Shown here in pieces: positions 26,470 through 35,681 of a stretch of DNA of 45,442 nt (within the stretch, counting starts at the first letter, position 1; each line of letters opens with the position of its first letter). Both the position numbers and the translations under genes were made by a program. Under the pieces are notes generated by a model. It was not told where the DNA came from. It made no database searches and worked only from the letters and a program-made list of their open reading frames with translations. Origin of the DNA: Aestuariivita sp. (lineage in GTDB: Bacteria > Pseudomonadota > Alphaproteobacteria > Rhodobacterales > Rhodobacteraceae); assembly GCA_026710045.1 (NCBI GenBank), contig JAPORU010000105.1:1-45442 (forward strand). The letters are read 5' to 3'.

Positions 26470-29133
26470 ATGCAAAATCTCAATGACATTCGTTCCATTT
26501 TTTTGAATTATTTTGAGAATAATGATCATAAGGTGGTACCGAGTTCTCCTTTGATACCACATAATGATCCGACTCTGCTCTTCACGAACTCAGGTATGGT
26601 TCAGTTTAAGAGTCTGTTTACCGGTTTGGAGACTCGCGACTATCAACGTGCTGCGACAGCGCAAAAATGTGTGCGAGCTGGGGGCAAACATAATGATCTT
26701 GATAACGTTGGTTACACGGCGCGCCATCATACGTTCTTTGAAATGCTTGGAAATTTTTCCTTCGGAGATTATTTTAAATCCGATGCCATTGCCTTTGCTT
26801 GGGAACTGCTTACCGGAGATTTAGGAATTGACGAAGATCGACTCTTGGTAACCGTTTTTCATTCTGATGACGAGGCCATACGAATTTGGAAATCGGTCAC
26901 AGGTTTTTCCGATGATCGGATTTTGAAGATCACGACCAACGATAATTTTTGGATGATGGGTCCGACCGGTCCCTGTGGACCGTGTACGGAGATTTTCTTT
27001 GACCATGGTGATCAATATTTTGGCGGCCCTCCCGGAACTCCGGACGAGGAGGGTGATCGGTATGTTGAAATCTGGAACCTGGTCTTTATGCAATATGAGC
27101 AGTTAGAGGACGGCACCCGACGCGATCTTGACGCGCAATCGATCGATACCGGCATGGGTATTGAGAGAGTAGCGGCATTGTTGCAGGGAACAAATGATAA
27201 CTATGCGACAGACTTGATGCGGAATCTTATTGAAGCATCAGCCAATGTGACGTCCTCGGATCCGGACGGACCACACCGAAATCACCATCGTGTGATCGCC
27301 GATCATCTGAGATCCGTTTCTTTTTTGCTGGCGGATGGAGTGATGCCGGCGAATGAAGGACGCGGCTATGTTTTGCGGCGTATCATGCGACGGGCAATGC
27401 GCCATGCTCATGCGCTCGATGCAAAGGATCCATTGATGTATCGACTGGTTGCTCGTCTGGTTGAACAAATGGGAGCCGCGTATCCAGAGCTTGGCCGGGC
27501 CCAGGTGTTGATCGAGGAAACATTGAAGCAAGAAGAAATTCGCTTTCGGAAGACACTCGAGCGTGGACTAAAACTTCTCGACGCGGAGCTTGAATTGCTA
27601 GCTGCAGGAGAGGATCTGCCTGGTGATATTGCTTTCAAGCTTTACGATACCTACGGCTTTCCGGTTGATCTCACGCAAGATGCTTTGCGGGAGAGAGAGC
27701 GTGGTGTCGATCTGCAAGGGTTTGAATCAGCTATGACCGATCAGAAACGCAAGGCTCGCGCCGCTTGGTCGGGATTGGGGGACAGCAATGAGTCCAAACT
27801 TTGGTTTGATCTCGCGGATGCTCACGGGGTGACGGAATTCCTGGGCTATGATATGGATAGGGCCGAGGGTCAGATTATTGCTCTGGTTTCGGACGGTCGG
27901 CTGATACAATCGTGCCGCAAGGGCGAGGCTGTCAATGTTGTGATGAGTCAAACTCCTTTCTATGCGGAAGCTGGTGGTCAAGTCGGAGATTGCGGGAGTA
28001 TTACGACATGTGCGGCGTCGATGCAGGTGACCAATACGCAAAAAATCGCGAATATAATTGTTCACACCGCAGTGATCGAAACAGGCAGTGTCATGGTCGG
28101 GGAGTCGGCTTCGCTTCAAGTTAATCGAAAACGTAGGTCTGAAATTCGCGCCAATCACTCTGCGACCCATTTGTTGCATGAAGCGTTGCGCAGTCGCCTT
28201 GGGAACCATGTTCTGCAACGTGGTTCGCTCAACGCGGATGATCGGCTTCGTTTTGACTTTAATCATTCGCGTGCGCTGACCTCGGATGAACTGCGCGATG
28301 TGCAAGCAGAAGTTAACTCCCTTATTCGCCAGAATGCACCGGTGATGACGCGCATCATGAGCCTCGACGATGCTCGAGATATGGGGGCTCTCGCCTTGTT
28401 TGGCGAGAAGTATGGTGACGAGGTGCGTGTTGTCTCAATGGGCCAAAGAGAAAACTCCGGTAAAGGATACAATGGCGATATCTATTCGATTGAGTTGTGT
28501 GGCGGCACCCATGTTTCCAGAACGGGCGACATTGGAGCCTTTGCCATTGTTCAAGATACCGCGTCGTCCGCGGGTGTACGGCGAATTGAAGCGTTAACAG
28601 GTCAGACCGCTCTCAACTGGTTTATCGAGAAAGCAGACGCTGCGGATTGGTTCAAGGATCGACTTAGGGCGCATGGAATCGCTGATGCTAAAGCGAAGCA
28701 GATGGCGTTGTTAACACGATTACGTGAATTACAAAATGAGGTTGGGCAACTGAAGCGCGATCTTGTTGTACTGGGATCATCGCAATCTTCTCCAGCTCAT
28801 ACGAAGGAAATGAATGGACATAAGTTCATGACTGAGACAGTGTCGGGTATCGCGGGAAAGGAATTGCCGGCATTGATGGATCAATATAAAGAGCGGATCG
28901 GATCCGGTATCATTTTGTTGTTTGCGCCTGCGGAAAATAAAGTGGCCGTGGCTGTGGGTGTCACGCACAATCTGACATGTCAGTATTCGGCCATTGATTT
29001 GGTCCGAACAGCTGTTTCGGAGATTGGTGGCAAGGGCGGTGGCGGACGTGTGGATTTTGCGCAAGGTGGCGGTCCACATGCGGAGAACATTCCGATGGCA
29101 ATTGCCGCTGTCGTACAACTTTTGGAGGAGTAA
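26470..29133 (+). CDS. alaS: Alanine-tRNA ligase
   Basis: AlaS charges tRNA-Ala and edits mischarged Ser/Gly. The 887-residue protein from ATG 26470 is full length. Catalytic-core motifs are [15 protein letters not shown] near residue 37, [17 protein letters not shown] near 66 and the motif 3 region [18 protein letters not shown] near 300. The editing domain has [13 protein letters not shown] near 560 and [16 protein letters not shown] near 675, with its zinc-binding His/Cys set. The C-Ala domain ends with [16 protein letters not shown]. The start at 26470 matches the usual N-terminus ([15 protein letters not shown]). Only the location is odd, separated from recA by the methyltransferase and Liv genes. 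Confidence 0.97.
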   Translation: MQNLNDIRSIFLNYFENNDHKVVPSSPLIPHNDPTLLFTNSGMVQFKSLFTGLETRDYQRAATAQKCVRAGGKHNDLDNVGYTARHHTFFEMLGNFSFGDYFKSDAIAFAWELLTGDLGIDEDRLLVTVFHSDDEAIRIWKSVTGFSDDRILKITTNDNFWMMGPTGPCGPCTEIFFDHGDQYFGGPPGTPDEEGDRYVEIWNLVFMQYEQLEDGTRRDLDAQSIDTGMGIERVAALLQGTNDNYATDLMRNLIEASANVTSSDPDGPHRNHHRVIADHLRSVSFLLADGVMPANEGRGYVLRRIMRRAMRHAHALDAKDPLMYRLVARLVEQMGAAYPELGRAQVLIEETLKQEEIRFRKTLERGLKLLDAELELLAAGEDLPGDIAFKLYDTYGFPVDLTQDALRERERGVDLQGFESAMTDQKRKARAAWSGLGDSNESKLWFDLADAHGVTEFLGYDMDRAEGQIIALVSDGRLIQSCRKGEAVNVVMSQTPFYAEAGGQVGDCGSITTCAASMQVTNTQKIANIIVHTAVIETGSVMVGESASLQVNRKRRSEIRANHSATHLLHEALRSRLGNHVLQRGSLNADDRLRFDFNHSRALTSDELRDVQAEVNSLIRQNAPVMTRIMSLDDARDMGALALFGEKYGDEVRVVSMGQRENSGKGYNGDIYSIELCGGTHVSRTGDIGAFAIVQDTASSAGVRRIEALTGQTALNWFIEKADAADWFKDRLRAHGIADAKAKQMALLTRLRELQNEVGQLKRDLVVLGSSQSSPAHTKEMNGHKFMTETVSGIAGKELPALMDQYKERIGSGIILLFAPAENKVAVAVGVTHNLTCQYSAIDLVRTAVSEIGGKGGGGRVDFAQGGGPHAENIPMAIAAVVQLLEE

Positions 29134-29135
29134 AT

Positions 29136-29423
29136 ATGGGTGCACTTTGGATTGCGCATGTCACGGTGACTGATGAGGACGCTTATTCCAAATACGCAGC
29201 GATTGCGACTGAGGCCATTGCACAGCATGGCGGCAAGTTTCTTGCGCGGGGAGGTCATTACGTTCAGCTTGAAGGTCGGGAACGTCCACGCAATGTTGTC
29301 GCCCGCTTTCCATCTGTTCAAGCGGCACAGGATTGTTACAATTCGGAGATCTATCAAAATGCGTTGAATTTCGCGCGTGACGCCTCTGAGCGAGAAATGA
29401 TGATCATTGAGACAAATGATTAG
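29136..29423 (+). CDS. DUF1330 family protein
   Basis: This 95-residue protein of the dimeric ferredoxin-like DUF1330 family has the typical ALWIAHVTVTDEDAYSKYA start, GGKFLARGG near residue 32, and FPSVQAAQDCYNSEIYQNA followed by R. The function of the family is unsettled. It starts three bases after alaS with a strong ribosome site (GGAGGAG), so it is in the same operon. Confidence 0.9.
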   Translation: MGALWIAHVTVTDEDAYSKYAAIATEAIAQHGGKFLARGGHYVQLEGRERPRNVVARFPSVQAAQDCYNSEIYQNALNFARDASEREMMIIETND

Positions 29424-29614
29424 TTGTCTTTGTTTTTAAGATCGATTGTTCTGGACGCATGCGGCGGTTGAAACGGGATTTCGGTCTTTAGCGTTCATGG
29501 ATTTTTTGCCGATGAATGTTCACCAGGCGGAATATGCCAAATCTTTATGATTCATGAGATCTTCCGTGAAGCCTTGTTGGAATTCGGACAATCTCGACAA
29601 AGCAAGAAGATCGT

Positions 29615-30538
29615 ATGGTTGACAAGAAATTTGTGTGCTCCTTCGGGATTCTTCTGACCGGGCTTCTGTTCGGAGGGATTGTCCACTCGGTTCAGGCGCA
29701 ATCATTAGATTGGAGTGGTTGGTCTTTGGCTGTGTCAAACGATTCGATTGGTGAAGGACGTGATCGTTGGCAAAGTTCATCCGTCCAGCTTGGACTCTTA
29801 TTTACAGGTCCTCACATCGATGTGGGTTCAACGCATGTTGGTCAATCGATCGAAGTGCGCTTTGGCTCCGATATTTTGACACCGGAGTCCCTTGACCGCG
29901 TCAATCTACAGGATCGACGATATGTTAGTACATTGGCGTTTGGGCTTCACAGTCATTCCAGTTGGTCGGGGGCCGACATGCGTCTGGGGGCCGATCTGGT
30001 CGTGATCGGTCCACAGACCGGCGTGTACAGTTTTCAGCAGGATCTGCATAAAATTCTTGGATTCACGCGGCCTCAGCTGGAAGAATTTCAGATTGATGAT
30101 GCTATCTTCCTGGATTTTTCCGGTGAAGTTGCATCGGCATATCCTGTGGGGTCAACGCGTATGCGTCCATTTATTGAGGCAAAGTCTGGAACGGAAACCC
30201 TGTTTCGGTTGGGGGCGGACGTGGCTTGGGGAATTGCTCTGGATGATCGTGCAATGCGTGCAACCGTAACCGGACAACGTGTGCCTTTTGAATTTACGGA
30301 GGAAGAGGGGATCAATTTTTCGGTTGGGGGCGACGTCGCATGGGTCGATGAGAGCGCTTATCTACCAAAAAATCTTGGATATGAGTTGAATAATCCCCGC
30401 ATGCGTGTTCGAGCCGGAGTGCGGCATGTGAACACTCTTTGGGATACCTTCTATGGCATTGTGTGGCTGAATGAAGAATTTAGAGCCCAGCATGAAGGCC
30501 AATTTGTTGGAACGTTTCAATTCAAGTTTCGGTTCTAA
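29615..30538 (+). CDS. LpxR-like (DUF2219) outer-membrane protein
   Basis: This is probably an outer-membrane beta-barrel of the lipid A deacylase LpxR family, which removes the 3'-acyloxyacyl chain of lipid A. An N-terminal signal peptide ends near VQAQ. The family's first strand motif is VSNDSIGEGRDRWQSSS near residue 40. EVRFGSDILTPESLD and DRRYVSTLAFG follow, then VVIGPQTGVYSFQQDLHKIL, which fits the GP.tG...Q...H pattern. The chain ends in phenylalanine (FQFKFRF), the usual barrel end. 307 residues. Whether the catalytic residues are all kept cannot be judged by eye, so deacylase activity is inference. Stand-alone gene. Confidence 0.8.
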   Translation: MVDKKFVCSFGILLTGLLFGGIVHSVQAQSLDWSGWSLAVSNDSIGEGRDRWQSSSVQLGLLFTGPHIDVGSTHVGQSIEVRFGSDILTPESLDRVNLQDRRYVSTLAFGLHSHSSWSGADMRLGADLVVIGPQTGVYSFQQDLHKILGFTRPQLEEFQIDDAIFLDFSGEVASAYPVGSTRMRPFIEAKSGTETLFRLGADVAWGIALDDRAMRATVTGQRVPFEFTEEEGINFSVGGDVAWVDESAYLPKNLGYELNNPRMRVRAGVRHVNTLWDTFYGIVWLNEEFRAQHEGQFVGTFQFKFRF

Positions 30539-30714
30539 GTTAATCCGAGAAGGATGTGCATGATTGAAACCAATGGGATGACGATATCCAATAGATATTT
30601 CGGATCAATCAGTTTTTCGTCCGGGTCGAGCGCTTCCGGTAAGGGATACGATGGGTTGTGATGGATCGGGTGGCTTTGCTTGGATGGTTCGAAAGCTCTT
30701 TTCTGTTTCGACAC
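30535..30714 (-). CDS. Possible small membrane protein following the hydrolase
   Basis: Directly after the stop of the leftward hydrolase gene, in the same frame, 60 further codons are open and end with TAG at 30535, overlapping the end of the LpxR-like gene. Starting at GTG 30714 this would be a 59-residue protein with a Pro/His/Glu-rich first part (PSYPLPEALDPDEKLID) and a C-terminal hydrophobic helix (YLLDIVIPLVSIMHILLG). The composition looks like real protein, but there is no well-spaced ribosome site. It could be a separate small gene, a stop-codon readthrough tail or a decayed extension. Confidence 0.35.
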   Translation of the reverse strand: MSKQKRAFEPSKQSHPIHHNPSYPLPEALDPDEKLIDPKYLLDIVIPLVSIMHILLGLT

Positions 30715-30717
30715 CGG

Positions 30718-31371
30718 TTAGCGCGTATCTTCTCCGAGCCGACGCGTTACATAATCAGTGACATTATTGATGAGAATCTCTGAGTAATCATTCTTGAAGA
30801 AGTGATCAGCACCCTCGACTTCCCGGTGTGTAATGGTGATTCCTCTTTGTTCGTGTAGGCGTTCAACCAGTTCGAAGGTCGCTTCGGGTGGAGCGACCCG
30901 ATCCGCTGATCCATTGATGATTAAGCCGGAGGTGGGGCAGGGCGCCAAGAAGGAGAAATCATACATATTCGCAGGTGGTGAAACAGAAATAAACCCGGTG
31001 ACTTCGGGCCGTCGCATCAAAAGTTGCATGCCAATGTAGGCACCGAAGGAAAATCCCGCCACCCAGCAGTGGATGGAGTTGGGATGAATTGCTTGCAAGT
31101 AATCAAGAGCTGCCGCGGCATCGCTCAATTCACCGATTCCTTGGTCGTAAGTTCCTTGACTGCGACCAACACCTCGGAAATTAAAACGCAGTACGGAAAA
31201 ACCCATTTTGTAAAAGGCATAGTGTAAGTTATAGACGACCCGATTGTTCATCGTTCCGCCAAATTCGGGGTGTGGATGGAGAGCAATGGCGATCGGTGCG
31301 TCTTTCTTGGTCTGGGAGTGATACCGACCCTCAAGACGCCCGTCTGGACCTGAAAAAATCACCTCAGGCAT
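30718..31371 (-). CDS. Alpha/beta hydrolase
   Basis: This 217-residue serine hydrolase has LHPHPEFGGTMNNRVVYNL near residue 31, an oxyanion-type segment common in this small cytoplasmic group. FNFRGVGRSQGTYDQGIGE follows near 63, then the nucleophile elbow AGFSFGAYIGM near 106 and the acid in NGSADRVAPP near 153. The histidine is in EGADHFF near 184. All triad residues are present. Related proteins are annotated as dienelactone-hydrolase-like, but the substrate is not known. It is divergent from the iron-sulfur operon and shares its 198-base promoter region. Confidence 0.9.
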   Translation of the reverse strand: MPEVIFSGPDGRLEGRYHSQTKKDAPIAIALHPHPEFGGTMNNRVVYNLHYAFYKMGFSVLRFNFRGVGRSQGTYDQGIGELSDAAAALDYLQAIHPNSIHCWVAGFSFGAYIGMQLLMRRPEVTGFISVSPPANMYDFSFLAPCPTSGLIINGSADRVAPPEATFELVERLHEQRGITITHREVEGADHFFKNDYSEILINNVTDYVTRRLGEDTR

Positions 31372-31425
31372 AATCTATCCTATTGTTGAGCAATGGTCTC
31401 ACATGCCGATTCGAAATTGCCTTTA

Positions 31426-31454
31426 TTGACAATAATTCAAAGCTAATTTAGAAT
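31426..31454 (+). promoter_or_regulatory. Sigma70-type promoter of the iscR-suf operon
   Basis: TTGACA at 31426-31431 and TAGAAT at 31449-31454 are separated by 17 bases, a near-ideal housekeeping promoter reading rightward. The -10 element lies inside the Irr-type palindrome. The predicted leader is about 110 bases long and contains a perfect hairpin. Confidence 0.7.
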
Positions 31455-31463
31455 CGTTCTAAA
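31447..31463. promoter_or_regulatory. Irr box (ICE-type iron control element)
   Basis: TTTAGAATCGTTCTAAA is a perfect palindrome around three central bases and matches the Irr/ICE consensus TTTAGAANNNTTCTAAA known from alphaproteobacteria. It covers the -10 hexamer, so binding should repress. Irr accumulates when iron and haem are low, so this predicts lower suf transcription under iron limitation. Confidence 0.75.
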
Positions 31464-31485
31464 CTGAATATTGGGTAGAATTTAT

Positions 31486-31508
31486 CCTATCTTGTTCGTC
31501 AAGATAGG
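31486..31508 (+). promoter_or_regulatory. Perfect inverted repeat in the suf leader
   Basis: CCTATCTTG, loop TTCGT, CAAGATAGG: nine perfect pairs and a five-base loop, between promoter and start codon. It could be an operator for the downstream Rrf2 protein or an RNA hairpin in the leader. Confidence 0.55.
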
Positions 31509-31569
31509 CAGTATCTCGTAAACGTCAATAACTTTGAGTCTGCGTTTGGATGCGCAGGAAGGTGTAACG

Positions 31570-32031
31570 ATGAAGCTCTCAACAAAAGGTCGTTACGCTA
31601 TGATTGCTTTATGCGATATGACTTTGCAGCCGCTTGACCAGTTAAGTGCTCTCGGAGAAATTGCACAGAGACAGAATATTTCGCTGCATTATCTTGAGCA
31701 GCTTTTTGTTAAGTTGCGGAGGGCGGAACTTGTTGAGTCGGTCCGTGGTCCAAGTGGCGGCTATCGACTGGCCCGTCCCGCATCCGAGATACGGGTTGTT
31801 GATGTATTGTCAGCTGTGGATGAGTCGGTTGATGCAATGCATCAAGGAGCGGGCGTGACAGGGGCTCTGTCGGGAACGAAAGCACAATCACTCACAAACA
31901 GGTTGTGGGAAAGTCTGAGTGCGCATGTCTATGTTTTTCTGCATCAAACCCGGCTCTCCGATATAGTCGCAAATGATCTTGCGCCATGTCCGGCTGTTCC
32001 CGTCCTGCTGACGATTGTGGACAGTGATTGA
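31570..32031 (+). CDS. iscR: Rrf2/IscR-like regulator lacking cluster ligands
   Basis: This winged-helix regulator is the first gene of the Fe-S assembly operon. The start at 31570 gives MKLSTKGRYAMIALCDM, the standard IscR opening, behind GGAAGGTG. The wing has VRGPSGGYRLARPASEI at 58-74. E. coli IscR holds [2Fe-2S] with Cys92, Cys98, Cys104 and His107. Here the matching stretch, residues 90-113, contains no cysteine (HQGAGVTGALSGTKAQ) and the histidine is replaced by Asn110. The rest (SLTNRLWESLSAHVYVFL) aligns well. 153 residues. It therefore probably binds DNA without a cluster or uses other ligands; IscR of Rhodobacter sphaeroides is a known case of altered ligation. The symbol is given by position and similarity. 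Confidence 0.88.
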   Translation: MKLSTKGRYAMIALCDMTLQPLDQLSALGEIAQRQNISLHYLEQLFVKLRRAELVESVRGPSGGYRLARPASEIRVVDVLSAVDESVDAMHQGAGVTGALSGTKAQSLTNRLWESLSAHVYVFLHQTRLSDIVANDLAPCPAVPVLLTIVDSD

Positions 32032-32038
32032 AGACAAG

Positions 32039-33097
32039 ATGCGCACGTATCTTGACTACAATGCGACAATGCCGCTGCGACCTACCGCACGGTTAGCGAT
32101 GCAATCTGCGATGGACGTATTTGGAAACCCTTCATCTATTCATGGTGAAGGTCGCGAGGCACGAGGACTTGTGGAAGGCGTCCGTGCTCAAGTTGCGGAG
32201 TCGGTAGGGTGTGAATCCCATGAAATTACTTTCACATCCGGCTCAACAGAGGCGGCAAGTGTGTTGGCGCATTGGCCCAAACCGGTGTCTGTTGATGCCA
32301 CCGCACATGAGTCTCTTTGGGTACATCACCGTCCCGGAATCGGTGATGTGGCCGACAGTGTATATGCCATGGGACTGGCAAATTCAGAAACGGGGGTTGT
32401 CGCGGATATTCCAGAGAAAAATGAGCGTGGCTGGGTCGTGAAGAACAGTGTGGCATCGTATCTTTTATTGGATATTACCCAAGTAGTTGGACGGCTTCCG
32501 TTCTCCTTTTCCCGGAGCGGAGCGGATTTCGCAATTTTGTCAGCTCATAAATTGGGTGGTCCGAAAGGCGTTGGTGCGTTGATTGCGCGACAAGGCGTTG
32601 ATTGTCCGACGCTGGTTTGCGGCGGAGGGCAGGAAATGGGACGACGTTCGGGAACACACAATGTGATTGGCATTGCCGGTTTTGGTGCGGCAATCAAGGA
32701 TGCGATTCGTGAACTGACCGACGGTGTGTGGGAAAAGATCGCGTCCCTTCGAAATATTCTTGAGGCGACGCTTGCAGAGCGGGCGGACAAGACTATTTTT
32801 GTGGGAAAAAAACGCGCACGTTTGCCCAATACCAGTTGTTTTATCACTGAAGGGTGGAAGGGAGAGACGCAAGTTATTCAGATGGACTTGGCAGGCTTTG
32901 CTGTTAGCGCCGGGTCGGCCTGCTCAAGTGGGAAGGTGCGGAGCGGTCGGGTCCTTGAGGCTATGGGATATTCAAGTAGCGAGGCCATGAGTGCGATACG
33001 GGTGTCGTTGGGTCCGGCAACGACTGAGAATGAAGTGCTGCGGTTTTGTGATGTGTGGTTGCAGTCCGAAAATAGATTTAGGAAGCGATTGAAATGA
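32039..33097 (+). CDS. iscS: Cysteine desulfurase, NifS/IscS type
   Basis: This PLP enzyme takes sulfur from cysteine as an enzyme persulfide for Fe-S assembly. ATG 32039 gives [15 protein letters not shown], the normal class I opening; an upstream TTG in frame is not preferred. The PLP lysine is Lys171 in [27 protein letters not shown] lies near 205, and the persulfide cysteine is Cys295 in [10 protein letters not shown]. This short SSG loop marks the group I (IscS/NifS) type. 352 residues, slightly shorter than E. coli IscS. It starts 7 bases after the regulator and overlaps sufB by four bases. A second, SufS-type desulfurase ends the operon. Confidence 0.92.
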   Translation: MRTYLDYNATMPLRPTARLAMQSAMDVFGNPSSIHGEGREARGLVEGVRAQVAESVGCESHEITFTSGSTEAASVLAHWPKPVSVDATAHESLWVHHRPGIGDVADSVYAMGLANSETGVVADIPEKNERGWVVKNSVASYLLLDITQVVGRLPFSFSRSGADFAILSAHKLGGPKGVGALIARQGVDCPTLVCGGGQEMGRRSGTHNVIGIAGFGAAIKDAIRELTDGVWEKIASLRNILEATLAERADKTIFVGKKRARLPNTSCFITEGWKGETQVIQMDLAGFAVSAGSACSSGKVRSGRVLEAMGYSSSEAMSAIRVSLGPATTENEVLRFCDVWLQSENRFRKRLK

Positions 33098-34632
33098 CTA
33101 TTAGTAGTGTCACCGAAGTTATGGACGATGAGAGATCCGTAAAGGACGGAGTTGATCAGGAAACTGTCGACGCGGTCCAAAAAATAAGTTCGTACAAACA
33201 CGGATGGGAAACAGACATTGAAACCGAGTACGCCCCTAAAGGCCTCACGCCCGACATAGTACGGCTCATCTCAGAAAAAAATGAGGAACCGGACTGGATG
33301 ACGGAGTGGCGGTTGCAAGCCTATGAACGATGGCTTCAAATGAAGGAGCCCGACTGGGCTATGGTTGATTATCCGGATATTGATTTTCAGGACCAGTATT
33401 ACTATGCACGTCCCAAAAGCATGGAGACAAAACCCAAGTCGTTGGATGAAGTTGACCCTAAGTTGCTCGAAACATACGAGAAACTGGGTATTCCTCTGAA
33501 GGAGCAGTTGATTCTGGCTGGGGTAGAAGTCGATGAGGAGGATATCGCTAATCGAAAGGTTGCTGTTGATGCCGTTTTTGACTCGGTTTCGGTAGGAACG
33601 ACATTTCAATCCGAACTCAAGAAGGCTGGGGTCATTTTCTGCCCAATCTCGGAAGCTGTACGTGATCATCCTGAATTGGTCCGAAAGTATCTCGGCTCTG
33701 TTGTTCCCATGTCTGATAATTTCTACGCAACCTTAAATTCAGCGGTTTACTCAGACGGTTCCTTTGTTTACGTGCCGCCGAATGTGCGCTGCCCTATGGA
33801 GTTGTCCACTTATTTTCGCATCAACGCCGAAAACACGGGACAATTCGAACGAACCTTAATCATTGCGGATAAGGGATCTTATGTCAGCTATCTGGAGGGA
33901 TGTACCGCACCGCAGCGCGATACATCCCAGTTGCACGCCGCCGTTGTCGAGCTGATCGCAGAGGAGGATGCGGAAATCAAGTATTCGACTGTTCAGAACT
34001 GGTATCCGGGAGACGAATACGGAAAAGGTGGAATTTACAATTTTGTTACCAAGCGGGCCGATTGTCGAGGCGATCGTGCCAAGGTCATGTGGACCCAGGT
34101 GGAGACAGGATCAGCGGTCACTTGGAAATATCCGTCCTGTGTTCTGCGCGGTGATGACAGCCAGGGAGAATTCTATTCGATCGCGATTACCAACAATTAT
34201 CAACAAGCGGATACAGGCACCAAGATGGTTCATCTTGGGCGTAATACGAAATCGAGGATTGTATCGAAGGGAATTAGTGCTGGGAAGGCGCAAAATACCT
34301 ATCGTGGCTTGGTTTCGATGCACCCGAAGGCGAAGAATAGCCGCAATTACACCCAGTGTGATAGTCTATTGATTGGTGATCAATGCGGGGCCCATACTGT
34401 TCCTTACATTGAAGTTAAGAATAATTCTTCGAGAGTTGAGCATGAGGCAACCACCTCGAAAGTAGACGATGATCAACTTTTTTATTGTCGCGCACGTGGA
34501 ATGGATGAGGAAGAGGCTGTTGCGTTGGTCGTGAACGGATTCTGTAAAGAGGTCTTGCAAGAGTTGCCCATGGAATTTGCGATGGAAGCTCAGCAATTGG
34601 TGGCGATTTCTCTGGAAGGTTCTGTTGGGTAA
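33094..34632 (+). CDS. sufB: Fe-S cluster assembly scaffold protein SufB
   Basis: SufB forms the SufBC2D scaffold on which clusters are built. The 512-residue protein has [20 protein letters not shown] near residue 55. The beta-helix core includes [20 protein letters not shown] near 230, [13 protein letters not shown] near 265, and [20 protein letters not shown] near 330. The C-terminal part is [20 protein letters not shown], and then [18 protein letters not shown]. Length is normal. It overlaps the desulfurase by four bases; a 290-base gap follows before sufC. Confidence 0.97.
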   Translation: MTISSVTEVMDDERSVKDGVDQETVDAVQKISSYKHGWETDIETEYAPKGLTPDIVRLISEKNEEPDWMTEWRLQAYERWLQMKEPDWAMVDYPDIDFQDQYYYARPKSMETKPKSLDEVDPKLLETYEKLGIPLKEQLILAGVEVDEEDIANRKVAVDAVFDSVSVGTTFQSELKKAGVIFCPISEAVRDHPELVRKYLGSVVPMSDNFYATLNSAVYSDGSFVYVPPNVRCPMELSTYFRINAENTGQFERTLIIADKGSYVSYLEGCTAPQRDTSQLHAAVVELIAEEDAEIKYSTVQNWYPGDEYGKGGIYNFVTKRADCRGDRAKVMWTQVETGSAVTWKYPSCVLRGDDSQGEFYSIAITNNYQQADTGTKMVHLGRNTKSRIVSKGISAGKAQNTYRGLVSMHPKAKNSRNYTQCDSLLIGDQCGAHTVPYIEVKNNSSRVEHEATTSKVDDDQLFYCRARGMDEEEAVALVVNGFCKEVLQELPMEFAMEAQQLVAISLEGSVG

Positions 34633-34651
34633 TTCGTTGCAAAACTCTTAA

Positions 34652-34669
34652 TCGGTCGTGATTGACCGA
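34652..34669 (+). promoter_or_regulatory. Hairpin in the sufB-sufC spacer
   Basis: TCGGTC, six-base loop, GACCGA: a perfect 6-bp stem starting 19 bases after the sufB stop. No T run follows. It may protect or attenuate the transcript between sufB and sufC. The rest of the 290-base spacer holds no gene that I can support. Confidence 0.4.
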
Positions 34670-34922
34670 AGCAGTACACATAAAAATCCAGGTCATTGAA
34701 TACTCCGCTATCACAGACACGATAGATGGGTCATAGGACAGCAATGGAAGGGGAATGTATATTTCTTGTAGCAAGTTCGTGCATGCAATGAAATTTGCAA
34801 ACTGATCGAGACATTTTAGGCTGTTGGCGGAACGTGCGCATTGTAATACCGCACGAGGCATATGATAGGCTTATTCTTACAGAACAAGAACATTTATAGA
34901 TTGGCAAACTTTAGGGATTAAG

Positions 34923-35681
34923 ATGCTCAAAATAAAGAACCTCAAAGTTGAGTTGACGGCCAAAGGTAAATCGATCCTGAAAGGTGTTGATTTATCCGTT
35001 GAAGCCGGGAGCGTTCACGCCATCATGGGACCAAACGGGTCGGGAAAGTCCACGCTGTCCTATGTCCTGTCGGGACGTGAGGGTTATACGGTGACAGACG
35101 GTTCTGTAACGTTGGATGGTACAGACTTGTTAGATCTTGAACCGGAGGAAAGAGCCGCGTTGGGGCTGTTTCTCGCGTTTCAGTATCCAACGGAAATTCC
35201 GGGTGTTGGAAATATGACGTTTTTGCGGACGGCACTGAACGCGCAGCGTAAGGCTCGTGGTGAACCCGAAATGAGTTCCGGAGAATTTTTGAAGGAAGTG
35301 CGTGAAAAGAGCCGGACTCTCCAAATTGACTCTGAGATGCTCAAGAGGTCTGTAAATGTTGGGTTTTCAGGCGGTGAAAAAAAGAGAAATGAGATTCTTC
35401 AGATGATCATGCTGGAACCAAAGCTGTGTGTTTTGGATGAAACCGATTCTGGATTGGATGTCGATGCGATGAAACTCGTAGCCAAAGGCGTGAATGAGTT
35501 GCGCCACAGCGGCCGCGGATTCCTGGTGATCACGCATTATCAAAGACTGTTGGATCACATTCAACCGGATGTCGTGCATATAATGGTGAATGGTCGAATC
35601 GTGAAATCAGGTACGGCAGAGCTTGCGTTGGAGGTAGAGAAAAACGGTTATGCTGATATGATGGTGGAGCTTGCCGAATGA
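34923..35681 (+). CDS. sufC: Fe-S assembly ATPase SufC
   Basis: SufC is the ABC-type ATPase of the SufBC2D complex and drives the scaffold rearrangement. Walker A is GPNGSGKSTLSYVLSGREG near residue 37, the Q-loop region is LFLAFQYPTEIPGV near 80, the signature FSGGEKKRNEILQM near 150 and Walker B is LCVLDETDSGLDVDA. The VLDETDSGLD form is the SufC hallmark. 252 residues. It overlaps sufD by four bases. Confidence 0.97.
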   Translation: MLKIKNLKVELTAKGKSILKGVDLSVEAGSVHAIMGPNGSGKSTLSYVLSGREGYTVTDGSVTLDGTDLLDLEPEERAALGLFLAFQYPTEIPGVGNMTFLRTALNAQRKARGEPEMSSGEFLKEVREKSRTLQIDSEMLKRSVNVGFSGGEKKRNEILQMIMLEPKLCVLDETDSGLDVDAMKLVAKGVNELRHSGRGFLVITHYQRLLDHIQPDVVHIMVNGRIVKSGTAELALEVEKNGYADMMVELAE

